A stretch of 64,000 nucleotides of DNA from UBA2334 sp049653005 (GCA_049653005.1 JBASFL010000065.1:1-64000), one strand, 5' to 3'. Numbered from the stretch's first letter, positions 9,087 through 17,649 are shown. The notes: generated by a model from the sequence alone, not told the origin. Numbers and translations are program-made.

Positions 9087-9491
9087 TCAGCCGCCGATGG
9101 CCAGCAGTTCCACTTCAAAGGTCAGCGTGGCGTTGGGGGGCACCGCGCCGCCCGCGCCTTGGGCACCGTAGGCCGTGGCGGGCGGGCAGGTGAGGGTGGC
9201 CTTGCCGCCCACTTTGAGTTTTTGCACGCCTTCGGTCCAGCAAGGAATCACGCGGCCCAGCGGGAAGGTGGCGGGCGCGTTGCGTTTGTAAGAGCTGTCG
9301 AATTCTTTGCCGTCGGCCAGGGTGCCGCGGTAGTGCACCTTCACGGTGTCGCTGGCCTTGGGGCTTGCCCCGGTGCCCACCGTGGTGTGCTGGATTTTCA
9401 CGCCCGAGGGCAGGTTTTCGGTTTGTGCCTGGGCAGCGGTGCCAACAGACAGGGCGACGATCAGGGCGGATGCAAGGTGCAAGGGTTTCAT
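9087..9491 (-). CDS. Periplasmic FKBP-type peptidyl-prolyl isomerase
   Basis: The product has 134 residues with a signal peptide (LASALIVALSVGTAAQAQ, ending near residue 22). A single FKBP domain follows: VKVHYRGTLADGKEFDSS, FPLGRVIPCWTEGVQKL and the C-terminal ATLTFEVELL strand. It catalyses cis-trans isomerisation of prolyl bonds in periplasmic proteins. The start at 9491 is chosen because the signal peptide begins directly after it; the in-frame extension upstream lacks coding character. The gene is divergent from gshA, with about 110 bases between them. Confidence 0.9.
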   Translation of the reverse strand: MKPLHLASALIVALSVGTAAQAQTENLPSGVKIQHTTVGTGASPKASDTVKVHYRGTLADGKEFDSSYKRNAPATFPLGRVIPCWTEGVQKLKVGGKATLTCPPATAYGAQGAGGAVPPNATLTFEVELLAIGG

Positions 9492-9600
9492 GGCGGTGGT
9501 GCAGGGTTTGTGAGGGTGTTCGGGACAATGGCCGTAGTTTAGGTGGTGGCAGTCCGGCGCTTTGCCCCGGTGATTCACGCTTGCGTGGTAACTTCCCGCC

Positions 9601-11166
9601 ATGTCTTTGACCCCCTCTCACACCCTCATGCAGCGCCTGCTGGCGCTGCCCCCTGGCCAGTTGCAAGGCATGCGCCGGGGCATTGAGAAAGAAAGCCTGC
9701 GTTCGCGCCCCGATGGCCTGCTGGCCCTCACGCCCCACCCGGCGGGCCTGGGCTCGGCGCTCACGCACCCGCACATCACCACCGACTACAGCGAAAGCCA
9801 GCTGGAACTCATCACCGGCGTGCATGCCACGGTGGACGACTGCCTGGGCGAACTCACGCGCGTGCACCAGTTCACGCTGCGCACCCTGGCCGCCCAAGGC
9901 GATGAAATGCTGTGGGCCTCCAGCATGCCGTGTGGGCTGCCCACCGACGAAACCATTCCGCTGGGGCGCTATGGCAGCTCCAACGTGGGCCGCGCCAAAA
10001 GCGTGTACCGCATGGGCCTGGGCCACCGCTACGGCCGGCGCATGCAGACCATTTCGGGCATTCACTACAACTGGTCGATCCCCGGTGTGGGCAGTGCCGA
10101 GTATTTCAGCCTGATCCGCAACTTCCGCCGCCACGCCTTCTTGCTGTTGGTGCTGCTGGGCGCGTCGCCTGCTGTGTGCGGCAGTTTTGTGGAAGGGCGC
10201 GAGCACGAACTGCAAGTGCTGGCCGGGCGCACGCTGCACATGCCCCACGGCACCTCGCTGCGCATGGGCCGCCTGGGTTACCAGAGCGACGCGCAGGCCT
10301 CGCTGTGCGTCAGCTACAACGGGCTGGAAGGCTATGCCGCCAGTTTGCAAGACGCGCTCACCCGACCTTGGCCGGCCTACGAGGCGCTGGGCGTCCGCAA
10401 CCCCGGCGGCGACTACCTGCAACTGGCCACCACGCTGCTGCAAATCGAGAACGAGTTTTACGGCACTATCCGCCCCAAACGCACCATCAAACCCGGCGAG
10501 CGCCCGCTGCACGCCCTGCGCGAACGCGGTGTGGAATACGTCGAGGTGCGCCTGCTCGACCTCGACCCGTTCGAGCCCATCGGCATCAACGCGCAAACCC
10601 TGCGTTTTCTCGACACCTTCCTGCTGCACTGCCTGGTGTCGGACAGCGCCAACGACACCCCGGCCGAGGTGGCCGAAATGGCGCACAACCAGCACCTCAC
10701 CGCCGCCCGGGGCCGCGAGCCGGGGCTGGCGCTGCAACGCAACGGCCAGCCCGTGAAACTGACCGACTGGGGCCACGAACTGCTGGCCGCCATGGCCCCC
10801 GTGGCCCAGCGGCTGGACCGCGAAGAACCCAGCGGCACCACGCCCCACGCCGATGCCCTGGCCGCCATGGTGGCGCGCCTGGGCGCGCTCGACACCAGCC
10901 CGTCCGCCCGCGTGCTGGCCGGTGTGCGGGCGCGCGCCGACCAATCGTTTGTGGGCTTTGTGCGCGAGTGTTCGGCCCACACCCACCAGCACCTGCTGGG
11001 CCTGCCCTGGGCGCCCGAGCAACAGGCCGCTTTCGAGGCCGCCACCCGTCAGAGCCTGGCCGACCAGAAAGCCATTGAAGACACCGACTCCATGCCCTTC
11101 GAGATTTACCGGCAGGAATACGTGTCGCCCCGCCGCTTGGGGCAGGGCCTGCCCCCGCCACGGTAA
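9601..11166 (+). CDS. gshA: Glutamate-cysteine ligase
   Basis: This 521-residue protein matches the E. coli-type GshA family, which joins L-glutamate and L-cysteine with ATP in the first step of glutathione synthesis. Recognisable blocks are RRGIEKESLRS near residue 25, TDYSESQLELIT (about 61-72), the long central SSMPCGLPTDETIPLGRYG and RMQTISGIHYNWSIP segments, and YVEVRLLDLDPFEP. The length is standard for the family. The gene is monocistronic or leads into rbgA, which begins 70 bases downstream beyond a copy of the dispersed repeat. Confidence 0.95.
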   Translation: MSLTPSHTLMQRLLALPPGQLQGMRRGIEKESLRSRPDGLLALTPHPAGLGSALTHPHITTDYSESQLELITGVHATVDDCLGELTRVHQFTLRTLAAQGDEMLWASSMPCGLPTDETIPLGRYGSSNVGRAKSVYRMGLGHRYGRRMQTISGIHYNWSIPGVGSAEYFSLIRNFRRHAFLLLVLLGASPAVCGSFVEGREHELQVLAGRTLHMPHGTSLRMGRLGYQSDAQASLCVSYNGLEGYAASLQDALTRPWPAYEALGVRNPGGDYLQLATTLLQIENEFYGTIRPKRTIKPGERPLHALRERGVEYVEVRLLDLDPFEPIGINAQTLRFLDTFLLHCLVSDSANDTPAEVAEMAHNQHLTAARGREPGLALQRNGQPVKLTDWGHELLAAMAPVAQRLDREEPSGTTPHADALAAMVARLGALDTSPSARVLAGVRARADQSFVGFVRECSAHTHQHLLGLPWAPEQQAAFEAATRQSLADQKAIEDTDSMPFEIYRQEYVSPRRLGQGLPPPR

Positions 11167-11189
11167 AATACAAGCCAAAACCTGCCCTA

Positions 11190-11218
11190 CCGCTTGTCTG
11201 GTATGGCTTTTAAGCTAT
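11190..11218 (+). repeat. Dispersed repeat, copy 1 (leader of rbgA)
   Basis: The core reads CCGCTT, 17 bases, then AGCTAT. It ends 18 bases before the rbgA start codon, so it occupies the spacer between gshA and rbgA. It belongs to the family seen at 13089, 24647, 32024, 35266, 46329, 52314 and 60499. Confidence 0.7.
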
Positions 11219-11236
11219 ACAGAAAGCGCATTCCCC

Positions 11237-12280
11237 ATGGCCATTCAATGGTTCCCCGGCCACATGAACCTCACCCGCAAAGCCATCGAGGCGCGGGTGA
11301 AAGACATCGACGTGTTCATCGAACTGCTGGACGCCCGCCTGCCCGGCTCCAGCGCCAACCCCATGCTGGCCGAGCTGACGGCGGGCCGCCCCACCGTCAA
11401 GGTGCTGAACAAGCAAGACCTGGCCGACCCCGAGCGCACCGCCATCTGGCTGGCGCACTACAACGCCCAGCCCGGCACACAGGCCTTTGCCCTGAGCGCC
11501 AACCCCGGCGTGGGCGAAAAAAAGCCCGTTCAGCGCCTGCGCGAAAGCTGTTTTGAGCTGGCCCCGCTGCGCGGCGGCATGGTCAAACCCATGCGCGTGC
11601 TGATCGGTGGCGTGCCCAACGTGGGCAAGTCCACCCTCATCAACAGCCTGGTGGGCCGCAAAACCGCCAAAACCGGGGATGAGGCCGGTGTGACCCGCCA
11701 CGAACAGCGCTTTGTGCTGGCCGACGACTTTTACCTGTACGACACCCCCGGCATGCTGTGGCCGCGCATCAACGTCGAGCGCAGCGGCTTCAACCTGGCA
11801 GTCAGCGGCGCGGTGGGCAAAAACGCCTACGACGAGCCCGAGGTGGCGCTGGAGTTTCTGCACTACGCCGCCCAGCCCTACGCCGCGCTGCTGAAAGCCC
11901 GCTACAAGCTGGCGCAGCCGGTGGCCGAGGTGGCCGCCATGACCGACGAACAGCTGCTGGAAGCCATTGCCGGCAAGGTGCAGGCCGTGGGCAAAGGCGG
12001 CCATGTGGACTGGCAAAAAGCGGCCGAACGCGTCATCACCGACCTGCGCACTGGCGCCCTGGGCCGCATCACGCTGGAGCTGCCCGGCGAATTTGCCGAG
12101 TGGCAGGCCCTGGCGGTGGAAGCCGACGAAGCCCGCGAGGCCAAAAAGGACGCCCGCAAACCGCCCAAGAAGCGCACCGGCAAGCGCGACCGGCGGGGCA
12201 AACAGGCCGCCTACGCGGCCGCCACGGCCCAGGCCCAGGCCGGTGGCGGCACCGCGCCGCTGCCCGCTTCAGACGACTGA
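11237..12280 (+). CDS. rbgA: Ribosome biogenesis GTPase YlqF/RbgA
   Basis: This 347-residue circularly permuted GTPase opens with the diagnostic MAIQWFPGHMNLTRKAI. The G motifs appear in the permuted order: G4 NKQD (residues about 56-59) comes before the P-loop GVPNVGKST (about 125-133), and DTPG (about 170) follows. In Bacillus, RbgA acts late in 50S subunit assembly. The C-terminal 50 residues are Lys/Arg- and Ala-rich (KKDARKPPKKRTGKRDRRG), probably an RNA-binding tail longer than in Bacillus. The start at 11237 is fixed by the conserved N-terminus. Confidence 0.93.
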   Translation: MAIQWFPGHMNLTRKAIEARVKDIDVFIELLDARLPGSSANPMLAELTAGRPTVKVLNKQDLADPERTAIWLAHYNAQPGTQAFALSANPGVGEKKPVQRLRESCFELAPLRGGMVKPMRVLIGGVPNVGKSTLINSLVGRKTAKTGDEAGVTRHEQRFVLADDFYLYDTPGMLWPRINVERSGFNLAVSGAVGKNAYDEPEVALEFLHYAAQPYAALLKARYKLAQPVAEVAAMTDEQLLEAIAGKVQAVGKGGHVDWQKAAERVITDLRTGALGRITLELPGEFAEWQALAVEADEAREAKKDARKPPKKRTGKRDRRGKQAAYAAATAQAQAGGGTAPLPASDD

Positions 12281-12290
12281 ACAGCCCGCC

Positions 12291-13430
12291 ATGCAACTGC
12301 TGCTCGCGCCCATGGAGGGGCTGCTGGACTTTGCCCTGCGCGACACGCTCACCCGCGTGAACGCCGGTGCGGCCCTTGACCCGGCCGCAGGCCCGCACCC
12401 CAGCGGCATTGACCGCTGCGTGAGCGAGTTCATCCGCATCACTGACACGCTGTTGCCCCCGCGTTCGTTCACCCGCACCATGCCCGAGCTGCTGACCGGC
12501 GGGCGCACGCTGAGCGGCGTGCCCGTGCGCGGCCAACTGCTGGGCTCCGATCCCACGCTGCTCGCCGAAAACGCCGCACGCCTGGCCGAGCTGGGCTCGC
12601 ACGGGGTGGACCTGAACTTTGGCTGTCCCGCCAACGTGGTCAACCGCCACGGCGGTGGCTCGGCGCTGCTGCAAGAGCCCGAGCTGATCCACCGCATCGT
12701 GGCTGCTGTGCGCCGTGCCGTGCCCGCGCACGTGCCGGTGTCGGCCAAGATGCGGCTGGGCTACACCGACGACCGCCAGGCCGAGGACAACGCCTTGGCC
12801 ATTGAGGCCGCCGGGGCCAGCGAAATTGTGGTGCACGCCCGCACCAAGGTGCACGGCTACCGCCCGCCCGCTTACTGGGAGCGCATTGCCGACCTGCGGG
12901 GCGTGGTCAAGCTGCCGCTGGTGGCCAACGGCGAAATCTGGACGGTGGACGATGCCCTGCGCGCCCAGGCCGCCAGCGGCTGCACCAGCCTGATGCTGGG
13001 CCGGGGCATGGTGGCCGACCCGGGGCTGGCGCTGGCCATACGCACCCGGCTGGCTGGGGGTGAAAACTTTGAGCAAAAAGCCCTTCCAGCGCTTGAGGGT
13101 ATTGGGTTTTCAGCTATGGATGTTGAAGTGCCTGAAGGTTTTGAGCCCGAGGGCCGCCCCGGCTCTGCCTGTGCGTTCAGCGCCACCGTGGTGGGCAGCC
13201 AGCCCCCGGCGGTGCCCTGGCCACAGCTGTGGCCGTTGATGCAAAGTTTTTGGGCGCTGGTGGAGCGGCGGGTGGAGCGCCGCCACCGCGCCGGGCGGCT
13301 GAAGCAGTGGCTCAACCTGCTGCGCCGCCGTTACCCCGAGGCGCAAGCCGCGTTTGACGCACTGCGCACCACCAACGACGCCGATGCCCTGGGCGCGTGG
13401 TTGGCCCAGGGGCCGCAGTCTCGGCCCTGA
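12291..13430 (+). CDS. dusC: tRNA-dihydrouridine synthase, DusC type
   Basis: The product has 379 residues. It has the FMN-binding opening LLLAPMEGLLD, the catalytic-cysteine block DLNFGCPANVVNRHGGGSALL (about 106-126), SAKMRLGY, VVHARTK and the phosphate-binding LMLGRGM. It reduces uridines in the tRNA D-loop. Compared with E. coli DusC there is an extra stretch of roughly 40 residues (about 257-300) between RTRLAGG and the helical tRNA-binding domain. That stretch is encoded by a copy of the dispersed repeat and its flanks. It starts 10 bases after the rbgA stop. Confidence 0.9.
   Translation: MQLLLAPMEGLLDFALRDTLTRVNAGAALDPAAGPHPSGIDRCVSEFIRITDTLLPPRSFTRTMPELLTGGRTLSGVPVRGQLLGSDPTLLAENAARLAELGSHGVDLNFGCPANVVNRHGGGSALLQEPELIHRIVAAVRRAVPAHVPVSAKMRLGYTDDRQAEDNALAIEAAGASEIVVHARTKVHGYRPPAYWERIADLRGVVKLPLVANGEIWTVDDALRAQAASGCTSLMLGRGMVADPGLALAIRTRLAGGENFEQKALPALEGIGFSAMDVEVPEGFEPEGRPGSACAFSATVVGSQPPAVPWPQLWPLMQSFWALVERRVERRHRAGRLKQWLNLLRRRYPEAQAAFDALRTTNDADALGAWLAQGPQSRP
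13089..13117 (+). repeat. Dispersed repeat, copy 2 (translated inside dusC)
   Basis: GCGCTT, 17 bases, AGCTAT, preceded by AAAAAGCCCTTCCA. This copy lies in frame inside dusC and encodes part of a loop absent from E. coli DusC. No stop codon is introduced. Confidence 0.75.
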
Positions 13431-13445
13431 ACCCCATCCCTTGCC

Positions 13446-14405
13446 TCAGCCCCAGACGGCCGAGCGCATGGAAATCGCGCCCATCTGAAACCCTTCGTTG
13501 AAAAACACCGGCGCTTCGCCCGGGTGTGCGGCCCCGGCGGTGTACATCAGGGGCAAATAGTGCTCGTGGCTGGGGTGGGCCATTTGGGCCAGCGCCCCAC
13601 CGTCGATCAGCCCGGCCAGGGCGGCGGTGTCGCCCGCACGGGTGTGGCGGGTGGTGAGGGTGTCGAACTCCAGCGCCCAGTCGTGGGCCTGGTGGTCGGC
13701 GGCGCTGCGCACCATGGCGCGCAGGTTGTGCACCACGTTGCCGCTGCCCACGATCAGCACACCGCGCTCGCGCAGGGCGCGCAGTTGTTGCCCCAGCGCC
13801 AGGTGTTCGCTCAGCGGGCGGCTGTGGTCCATGCTGAGTTGCACCACGGGAATGGTGGCCGCAGGGAACATGGGCTGCAGCACGCTCCACGCGCCGTGGT
13901 CCAGGCCCCACTGCTGGGCGTCCACCCCCAGGGGCTTGTGGTTGTGGGGCTGATGCAGGGTGGCGCCCAGGCCCTGGGCCACTTCGGGCCAGCCGGGGGC
14001 GGGGTATTCCACGTCAAACAGCGCTTGCGGAAAGCCGCCAAAGTCGTGGATGGTGCTGGGGTGTGCCATGCCCGTGAGGTGCCAGCCCTGGGTGAGCCAG
14101 TGGGCCGACACACACAAAATGAGCTGTGGCAAAGGGTATTGCGCCCCCGCGCCGTCGCCAAACCGCTGGCCCAGGGCCTGCCAGCTGCGCCGCCAGTGGT
14201 TGTCTTCGATGGCGTTCATGGGGCTGCCGTGGCCCACAAACACCACGGGCAAGCGGGGGCTGGGTTTGAGGCCGGGCAGGCTGGCCAGGTCGCTGAGGGG
14301 CCGGGGGGTGCCGGTGGGCGCGGTGTTGGAGTGAAGGTGCAGTGAGGTCATGGCCAATCCAGCGCCCAGGGCGCTGGCCAGTTGCAGGGTGGTGCGGCGT
14401 TTCAT
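13446..14405 (-). CDS. DODA-type extradiol aromatic ring-opening dioxygenase (LigB superfamily)
   Basis: This 319-residue protein belongs to the 4,5-DOPA dioxygenase/YgiD group. Visible signatures are VVFVGHGSPMNAI (about 53-65, with the metal histidine), CVSAHWLTQG, TIHDFGGFP, VVQLSMD and GSGNVVHNL. The zinc or iron ligands are expected to be these histidines. The first 30 residues (Arg-rich start, then hydrophobic LASALGAGLAMTS) look like a Sec or Tat signal, so the enzyme may be exported, which is unusual for this family. The start is at ATG 14405. Confidence 0.85.
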   Translation of the reverse strand: MKRRTTLQLASALGAGLAMTSLHLHSNTAPTGTPRPLSDLASLPGLKPSPRLPVVFVGHGSPMNAIEDNHWRRSWQALGQRFGDGAGAQYPLPQLILCVSAHWLTQGWHLTGMAHPSTIHDFGGFPQALFDVEYPAPGWPEVAQGLGATLHQPHNHKPLGVDAQQWGLDHGAWSVLQPMFPAATIPVVQLSMDHSRPLSEHLALGQQLRALRERGVLIVGSGNVVHNLRAMVRSAADHQAHDWALEFDTLTTRHTRAGDTAALAGLIDGGALAQMAHPSHEHYLPLMYTAGAAHPGEAPVFFNEGFQMGAISMRSAVWG

Positions 14406-14500
14406 ACGTGCCTCAGCGTAACCGGCGCCTGTGTCACCTGGGCTGAACGGTTTTGTGCGCAACGTTCAGTGAATTTGAAGTTGCCACCGCGCACAAAAGA

Positions 14501-14536
14501 CAACGCCCGCACACCGGGTGGGGTGTGCGGGCGTTG
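14501..14536 (-). terminator. Intrinsic terminator
   Basis: CAACGCCCGCACACC and GGTGTGCGGGCGTTG form a perfect 15-bp stem with a 6-base loop. On the minus strand a TCTTTTG run follows, so it ends transcription of the 50-aa gene whose stop is at 14559. Confidence 0.85.
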
Positions 14537-14558
14537 GCTGGGGCTCGGCCGTGGAGGC

Positions 14559-14711
14559 TCAGGCCGGTTTGTTTTTCAGCTTGCCTTTGGGCAGCACCGA
14601 TGTCATGGGTGCCATGGGGCGGTCAGACACGCCACCCATGGGTTTGGGGGGGGAGGTGTCTTTTTTGGGCTTTTTGGCCATTTTTTCGTTGCGTTGGTCG
14701 CCTTTTGCCAT
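14559..14711 (-). CDS. Small basic, Lys/Pro/Met-rich protein of 50 residues
   Basis: The minus-strand ATG at 14711 is preceded at ideal spacing by a perfect AGGAGG. The frame runs 50 codons and is followed within 25 bases by a strong terminator, so it is a genuine small gene with its own transcript end. The peptide starts MAKGDQRNEKMAKKPKK and continues with a PPKPMGG turn and another basic tail (PKGKLKNKPA). It has no membrane segment or cysteine. The function is unknown; the charge suggests nucleic-acid or ribosome association, which is inference. Confidence 0.8.
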   Translation of the reverse strand: MAKGDQRNEKMAKKPKKDTSPPKPMGGVSDRPMAPMTSVLPKGKLKNKPA

Positions 14712-14789
14712 GGGGCCTCCTGTGGGTTGTCAAAGCGGTTTGAAAGATTCGCGGCCGGATGTTACGCCAGCGCGGGGGGCTGTTTGCGC

Positions 14790-15074
14790 TCAGCTGGGCT
14801 CAATTTTCACGCCCTTCCAAAAGGCCACATGGCCTTTGATCTCTTCGGCGTCGCGTTTGGGGTCGGCGTAGTACCAGGCGGCGTCGGGGTTGAGTTCGCC
14901 ATTCACCAGCAACGAGTAGTAGTTGGCCTGGCCTTTCCAGGCGCAGGTGGTGCGGTGGTTGCTGAAGGTGATGTGTTCGCGCTTCAGGCTGCTCTCGGGG
15001 AAGTAGTGGTTGCCTTCCAGCACCACGGTGGTGGGGCTTTCGGCGATGACAACGCCGTTCCAGGTGGCTTTCAT
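14790..15074 (-). CDS. DUF427 domain protein
   Basis: This 94-residue single-domain protein begins MKATWNGVVIAESPTTVVLEG and contains NHYFPESSL, TTCAWKGQANYYS and AAWYYADPK, the characteristic blocks of DUF427. These small beta-rich proteins are common in bacteria and fungi and have no established biochemical role. The length matches family members. It lies 78 bases upstream of the 50-aa gene on the same strand. Confidence 0.9.
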   Translation of the reverse strand: MKATWNGVVIAESPTTVVLEGNHYFPESSLKREHITFSNHRTTCAWKGQANYYSLLVNGELNPDAAWYYADPKRDAEEIKGHVAFWKGVKIEPS

Positions 15075-15211
15075 GGGGGACTTTCGGTGGCTGAAGAGGT
15101 GGCGGGTGTGGCGTGGGATTGTCTGACAGGTGCAGACCGCTTGGGTGCTTAAAAAACAGGCGGTGGGTGCCAAACCACGCCGGGCGTGGCTTTGGCGGCT
15201 TGTGAACACGG

Positions 15212-15220
15212 TTATCCACA
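15212..15220 (+). other. Perfect DnaA-box sequence
   Basis: TTATCCACA matches the DnaA box consensus exactly and lies in the 196-base gap between the 4Fe-4S gene and the DUF427 gene. It is single, so it is not an origin. It may titrate DnaA or regulate the DUF427 gene, or may be chance. Confidence 0.35.
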
Positions 15221-15224
15221 GCAC

Positions 15225-15264
15225 TGCCCACACCTGGCGGGGGTAACTCACAGGGGTGTGGGCA
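15225..15264 (-). terminator. Hairpin downstream of the 4Fe-4S gene
   Basis: TGCCCACACC and GGTGTGGGCA pair perfectly over 10 bp around a 20-base loop, 6 bases past the stop of the gene at 15271. There is no T-run, so it is either a Rho-assisted end or an mRNA-stabilising hairpin. Confidence 0.45.
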
Positions 15265-15270
15265 AGTGGG

Positions 15271-15990
15271 TCAGCCGGGGTGTGGGCGTGGGCCAAAGTG
15301 CTGGCGGATGTAGGCCAGTGAGCCCGCCGCGCTGTGGCGCACCTGGCTGTCGGCGTAGCGGTGCTCGGGCCCCACGGGGCAAGCGCTGCGCGCGGTGCAG
15401 CCCAGTGCACACGGCGAGGCATGGGCCAGCCGCCCTGCGGTACAGGCCGGGAAGTTGAATTCCCCACCGGCCAGCGCCCCGGCACCGCAGGCGGCGATGC
15501 AGGGCTTGTCCACACAGGTGTCGCAGGGGTGGGCGGTGTGCACGGGTGCGCTGGGGGGCAAGGCCGTGTCGGTCAGGATGGCGGCGCGGTAGGCAAACCA
15601 GGTGCCCCACACAGGGTCAATGCCCACTTTGAACGGCGAGGCGTGGTGCCAGCCCGCCAGCGCGCCCAGGCGTTGCAGGCCAATGGGGTGGTCACCCGGG
15701 AACACAAACCGGGCCCGTGCCTGCGGCAGGGCCTGGGCCAGCCAGGTGGCCACGGTGCGCACGCTGTAACTGTCAATCGGGTGTGCGGTGTGGGCCTGGC
15801 CCTGGCCTTCGGCTTGAACGCGTTCCCACAGCCGCCGCCCGGCGTGGCCAAACAGCAGCAGTTGCCGTTCGTGGGGCTGTGGCTTCAGGGGCGCGGTCAG
15901 GTCGGCGGGCAATGCGGCCAGGTCAAACACGTGCTGGCGGTTCAGCCCGGCGTCGTCCAGCCAGCTGTGTTGGGGCAGAAAAGGGGTCAT
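15271..15990 (-). CDS. 4Fe-4S ferredoxin-like protein related to the QueG C-terminal region
   Basis: The product has 239 residues. The C-terminal half carries a ferredoxin-like cysteine cluster (HPCDTCVDKPCIAACGAGAL, then CTAGRL and further cysteines up to SACPVG), which fits one or two iron-sulfur clusters. The first 130 residues have no obvious cofactor motif but contain FGHAGRRLW and DSYSVRTV, which recall epoxyqueuosine reductase-like proteins. A conserved burkholderial protein of unknown reaction is the most I can support. Confidence 0.65.
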   Translation of the reverse strand: MTPFLPQHSWLDDAGLNRQHVFDLAALPADLTAPLKPQPHERQLLLFGHAGRRLWERVQAEGQGQAHTAHPIDSYSVRTVATWLAQALPQARARFVFPGDHPIGLQRLGALAGWHHASPFKVGIDPVWGTWFAYRAAILTDTALPPSAPVHTAHPCDTCVDKPCIAACGAGALAGGEFNFPACTAGRLAHASPCALGCTARSACPVGPEHRYADSQVRHSAAGSLAYIRQHFGPRPHPG

Positions 15991-15997
15991 GGGGGTG

Positions 15998-16612
15998 TCA
16001 ACTGCCGGTGTACCGCCCGGGGCGGTGGTTGATGGCCAAAAACAGGCTCATGGCCACCGCGCCCAGCACCGAATACAGCGCCTGCGGCAGTGGCAGCAGC
16101 ACCGTGGCCACGGCCAGCACCGCGATGTCCAGGGCCATTTGCACCTTGCCCGCCCGCCAGCCCCGCGTTTGCTGCAAATACAGCGACACCACGGTGGCAC
16201 CGCCCAAGCTGGCGCGGTGGCGGGCCAGAAACAGGCAACCCGCGCCCAGCAGCAGCCCGCCCAGCATGGCGGCGTAGGCCGGGTGCAGCCGCTCCACCGC
16301 AAACAGCGCGGGTGACCACTCGGTCAACGCCGCCAGCAGCGTGACCGCGCCCAGGGTTTTGAGCGTGAATTCCCGGCCCATGCGCTGCCAGGCAAAGCCG
16401 TAAAACGGCAGGTTGACCGCGAAAAACAGCTTGCCAAAACTGATGCCCGTGAGGTGGTGCAGCACAAAGGCCACGCCTGCCGTGCCGCCGGTGATCAGCC
16501 CCGCCTGCCCGTACAAGATGAGCGCCAACGACACAAACAGCGTGCCGGTGAACACGGCCTGTGCGTCTTCAAACGGGGTGTGGGGGGCGGTGGACAGCGT
16601 GGCTTGCGACAT
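15998..16612 (-). CDS. YitT-family inner-membrane protein
   Basis: This 204-residue protein has five hydrophobic segments. FVSLALILYGQAGLITGGTAGVAF and LPFYGFAWQRMG correspond to the N-terminal YitT membrane repeat. YitT proteins are integral membrane proteins without an assigned substrate. The usual C-terminal soluble domain (DUF2179) is absent, so this is the short proteobacterial form. The start at ATG 16612 removes a His/Cys-rich extension with poor coding character. The next gene upstream, a potassium channel, is on the same strand. Confidence 0.8.
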   Translation of the reverse strand: MSQATLSTAPHTPFEDAQAVFTGTLFVSLALILYGQAGLITGGTAGVAFVLHHLTGISFGKLFFAVNLPFYGFAWQRMGREFTLKTLGAVTLLAALTEWSPALFAVERLHPAYAAMLGGLLLGAGCLFLARHRASLGGATVVSLYLQQTRGWRAGKVQMALDIAVLAVATVLLPLPQALYSVLGAVAMSLFLAINHRPGRYTGS

Positions 16613-16677
16613 GGGCACATCGCAGCACGAAGCATGCCCGTGCCCGGTGGGTTGCTGGGGGGAGGGGGGTGCCTCGT

Positions 16678-17529
16678 TCACGGCCGGGTGTCGCGTTGGT
16701 AGTCGGGCAGGGCTTGGCCGCAGTGGCGGCAAAAGCGGTCGTCAGGCCCCAGCCCTTCGGTCAGGCAGTGGCTGCAGGTGCGGGTGGTCACGGGGGCGTT
16801 GGGCCGGCTGGCGCCCACCATTTCGGCGGTGACGATGCCGGTGGGCACGGCCAACACGCCCCAGCCCATCAGCATCATGACCGACGCCAGCGCGCGGCCC
16901 AGGTCGGTTTTGGGGGTGATGTCGCCAAACCCCACCGTGGTGACGGTGGTGATGGCCCAGTACACCCCCACCGGGATGCTGGTGTACCCGTTGGCCGGGC
17001 CTTCCACCACGTACATGAGGGTGCCCATGACCATGACCACCATCAGCACCACCGACAAAAACACCAGAATTTTGCGTGCGCTCGCCCGCAGGGCACGCCC
17101 CAGGTGGCTGAACTCGGCCATGTATTGCGTGAGCTTGAACACCCGGAACACGCGGATCAGCCGCAGCACCCGCACGTCGATCAGCGCGTGCAGTTCGGGG
17201 AAAAACAGCGCCAGGTAAGTGGGCAGGATGGCCAGCAAATCCACCACGCCGAAAAAGCTGCGGGCATAGGCCCAGGGCTTGGGGGCGCACCACAGGCGTG
17301 CCAGGTATTCGGCCGAAAACAGCAGGGTGAACACCCACTCCAGGACCGTGAACAGCCCGCTGTGGTGCTGCGAGATGCCGTCCACACTGTCCAGCACCAC
17401 CACCAGCAGGCTGACCAGAATGGCGGCGATCAGCACTTCGTCAAACAGCCTGCCCGCACGGGTGTCGGCCTCAAAAATGACGGTGTACAGGCGCTGTCGC
17501 CAAGTCTGGGTGGGTGAAGGTGGGGTCAT
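16678..17529 (-). CDS. Voltage-gated potassium channel (Kv type) with C-terminal zinc ribbon
   Basis: This 283-residue channel has six transmembrane segments. The S4 voltage sensor carries regularly spaced arginines (VRVLRLIRVFRVFKL, 119-133), and the pore has the selectivity filter TTVGFGD (197-203). After S6 there is a short tail with two CxxC pairs, CSHC (252-255) and CRHC (267-270), which should bind zinc as a rubredoxin-like ribbon. That tail is not part of the core KvAP-like architecture and may control tetramerisation or gating. The start is ATG 17529. Confidence 0.9.
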   Translation of the reverse strand: MTPPSPTQTWRQRLYTVIFEADTRAGRLFDEVLIAAILVSLLVVVLDSVDGISQHHSGLFTVLEWVFTLLFSAEYLARLWCAPKPWAYARSFFGVVDLLAILPTYLALFFPELHALIDVRVLRLIRVFRVFKLTQYMAEFSHLGRALRASARKILVFLSVVLMVVMVMGTLMYVVEGPANGYTSIPVGVYWAITTVTTVGFGDITPKTDLGRALASVMMLMGWGVLAVPTGIVTAEMVGASRPNAPVTTRTCSHCLTEGLGPDDRFCRHCGQALPDYQRDTRP

Positions 17530-17649
17530 GGGGGTGTGGGCAAATTGGAACAGACCGTCCCGGTGGTTGCGTAAACAGATAGCATGGGCGCAGCTCAAGC
17601 CCAGCCACGCTGGGTTTGCCCAGAGGCTGGACAGACCATCCAATCGCAC

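Noticed and set aside
9115..11178. A 687-codon minus-strand frame opposite gshA
   Set aside because: It is antisense to an unmistakable gshA, and its composition is typical of a shadow frame.
15200..15270. Replication origin suggested by the DnaA box
   Set aside because: There is only one box, no AT-rich unwinding element and no dnaA/dnaN nearby.
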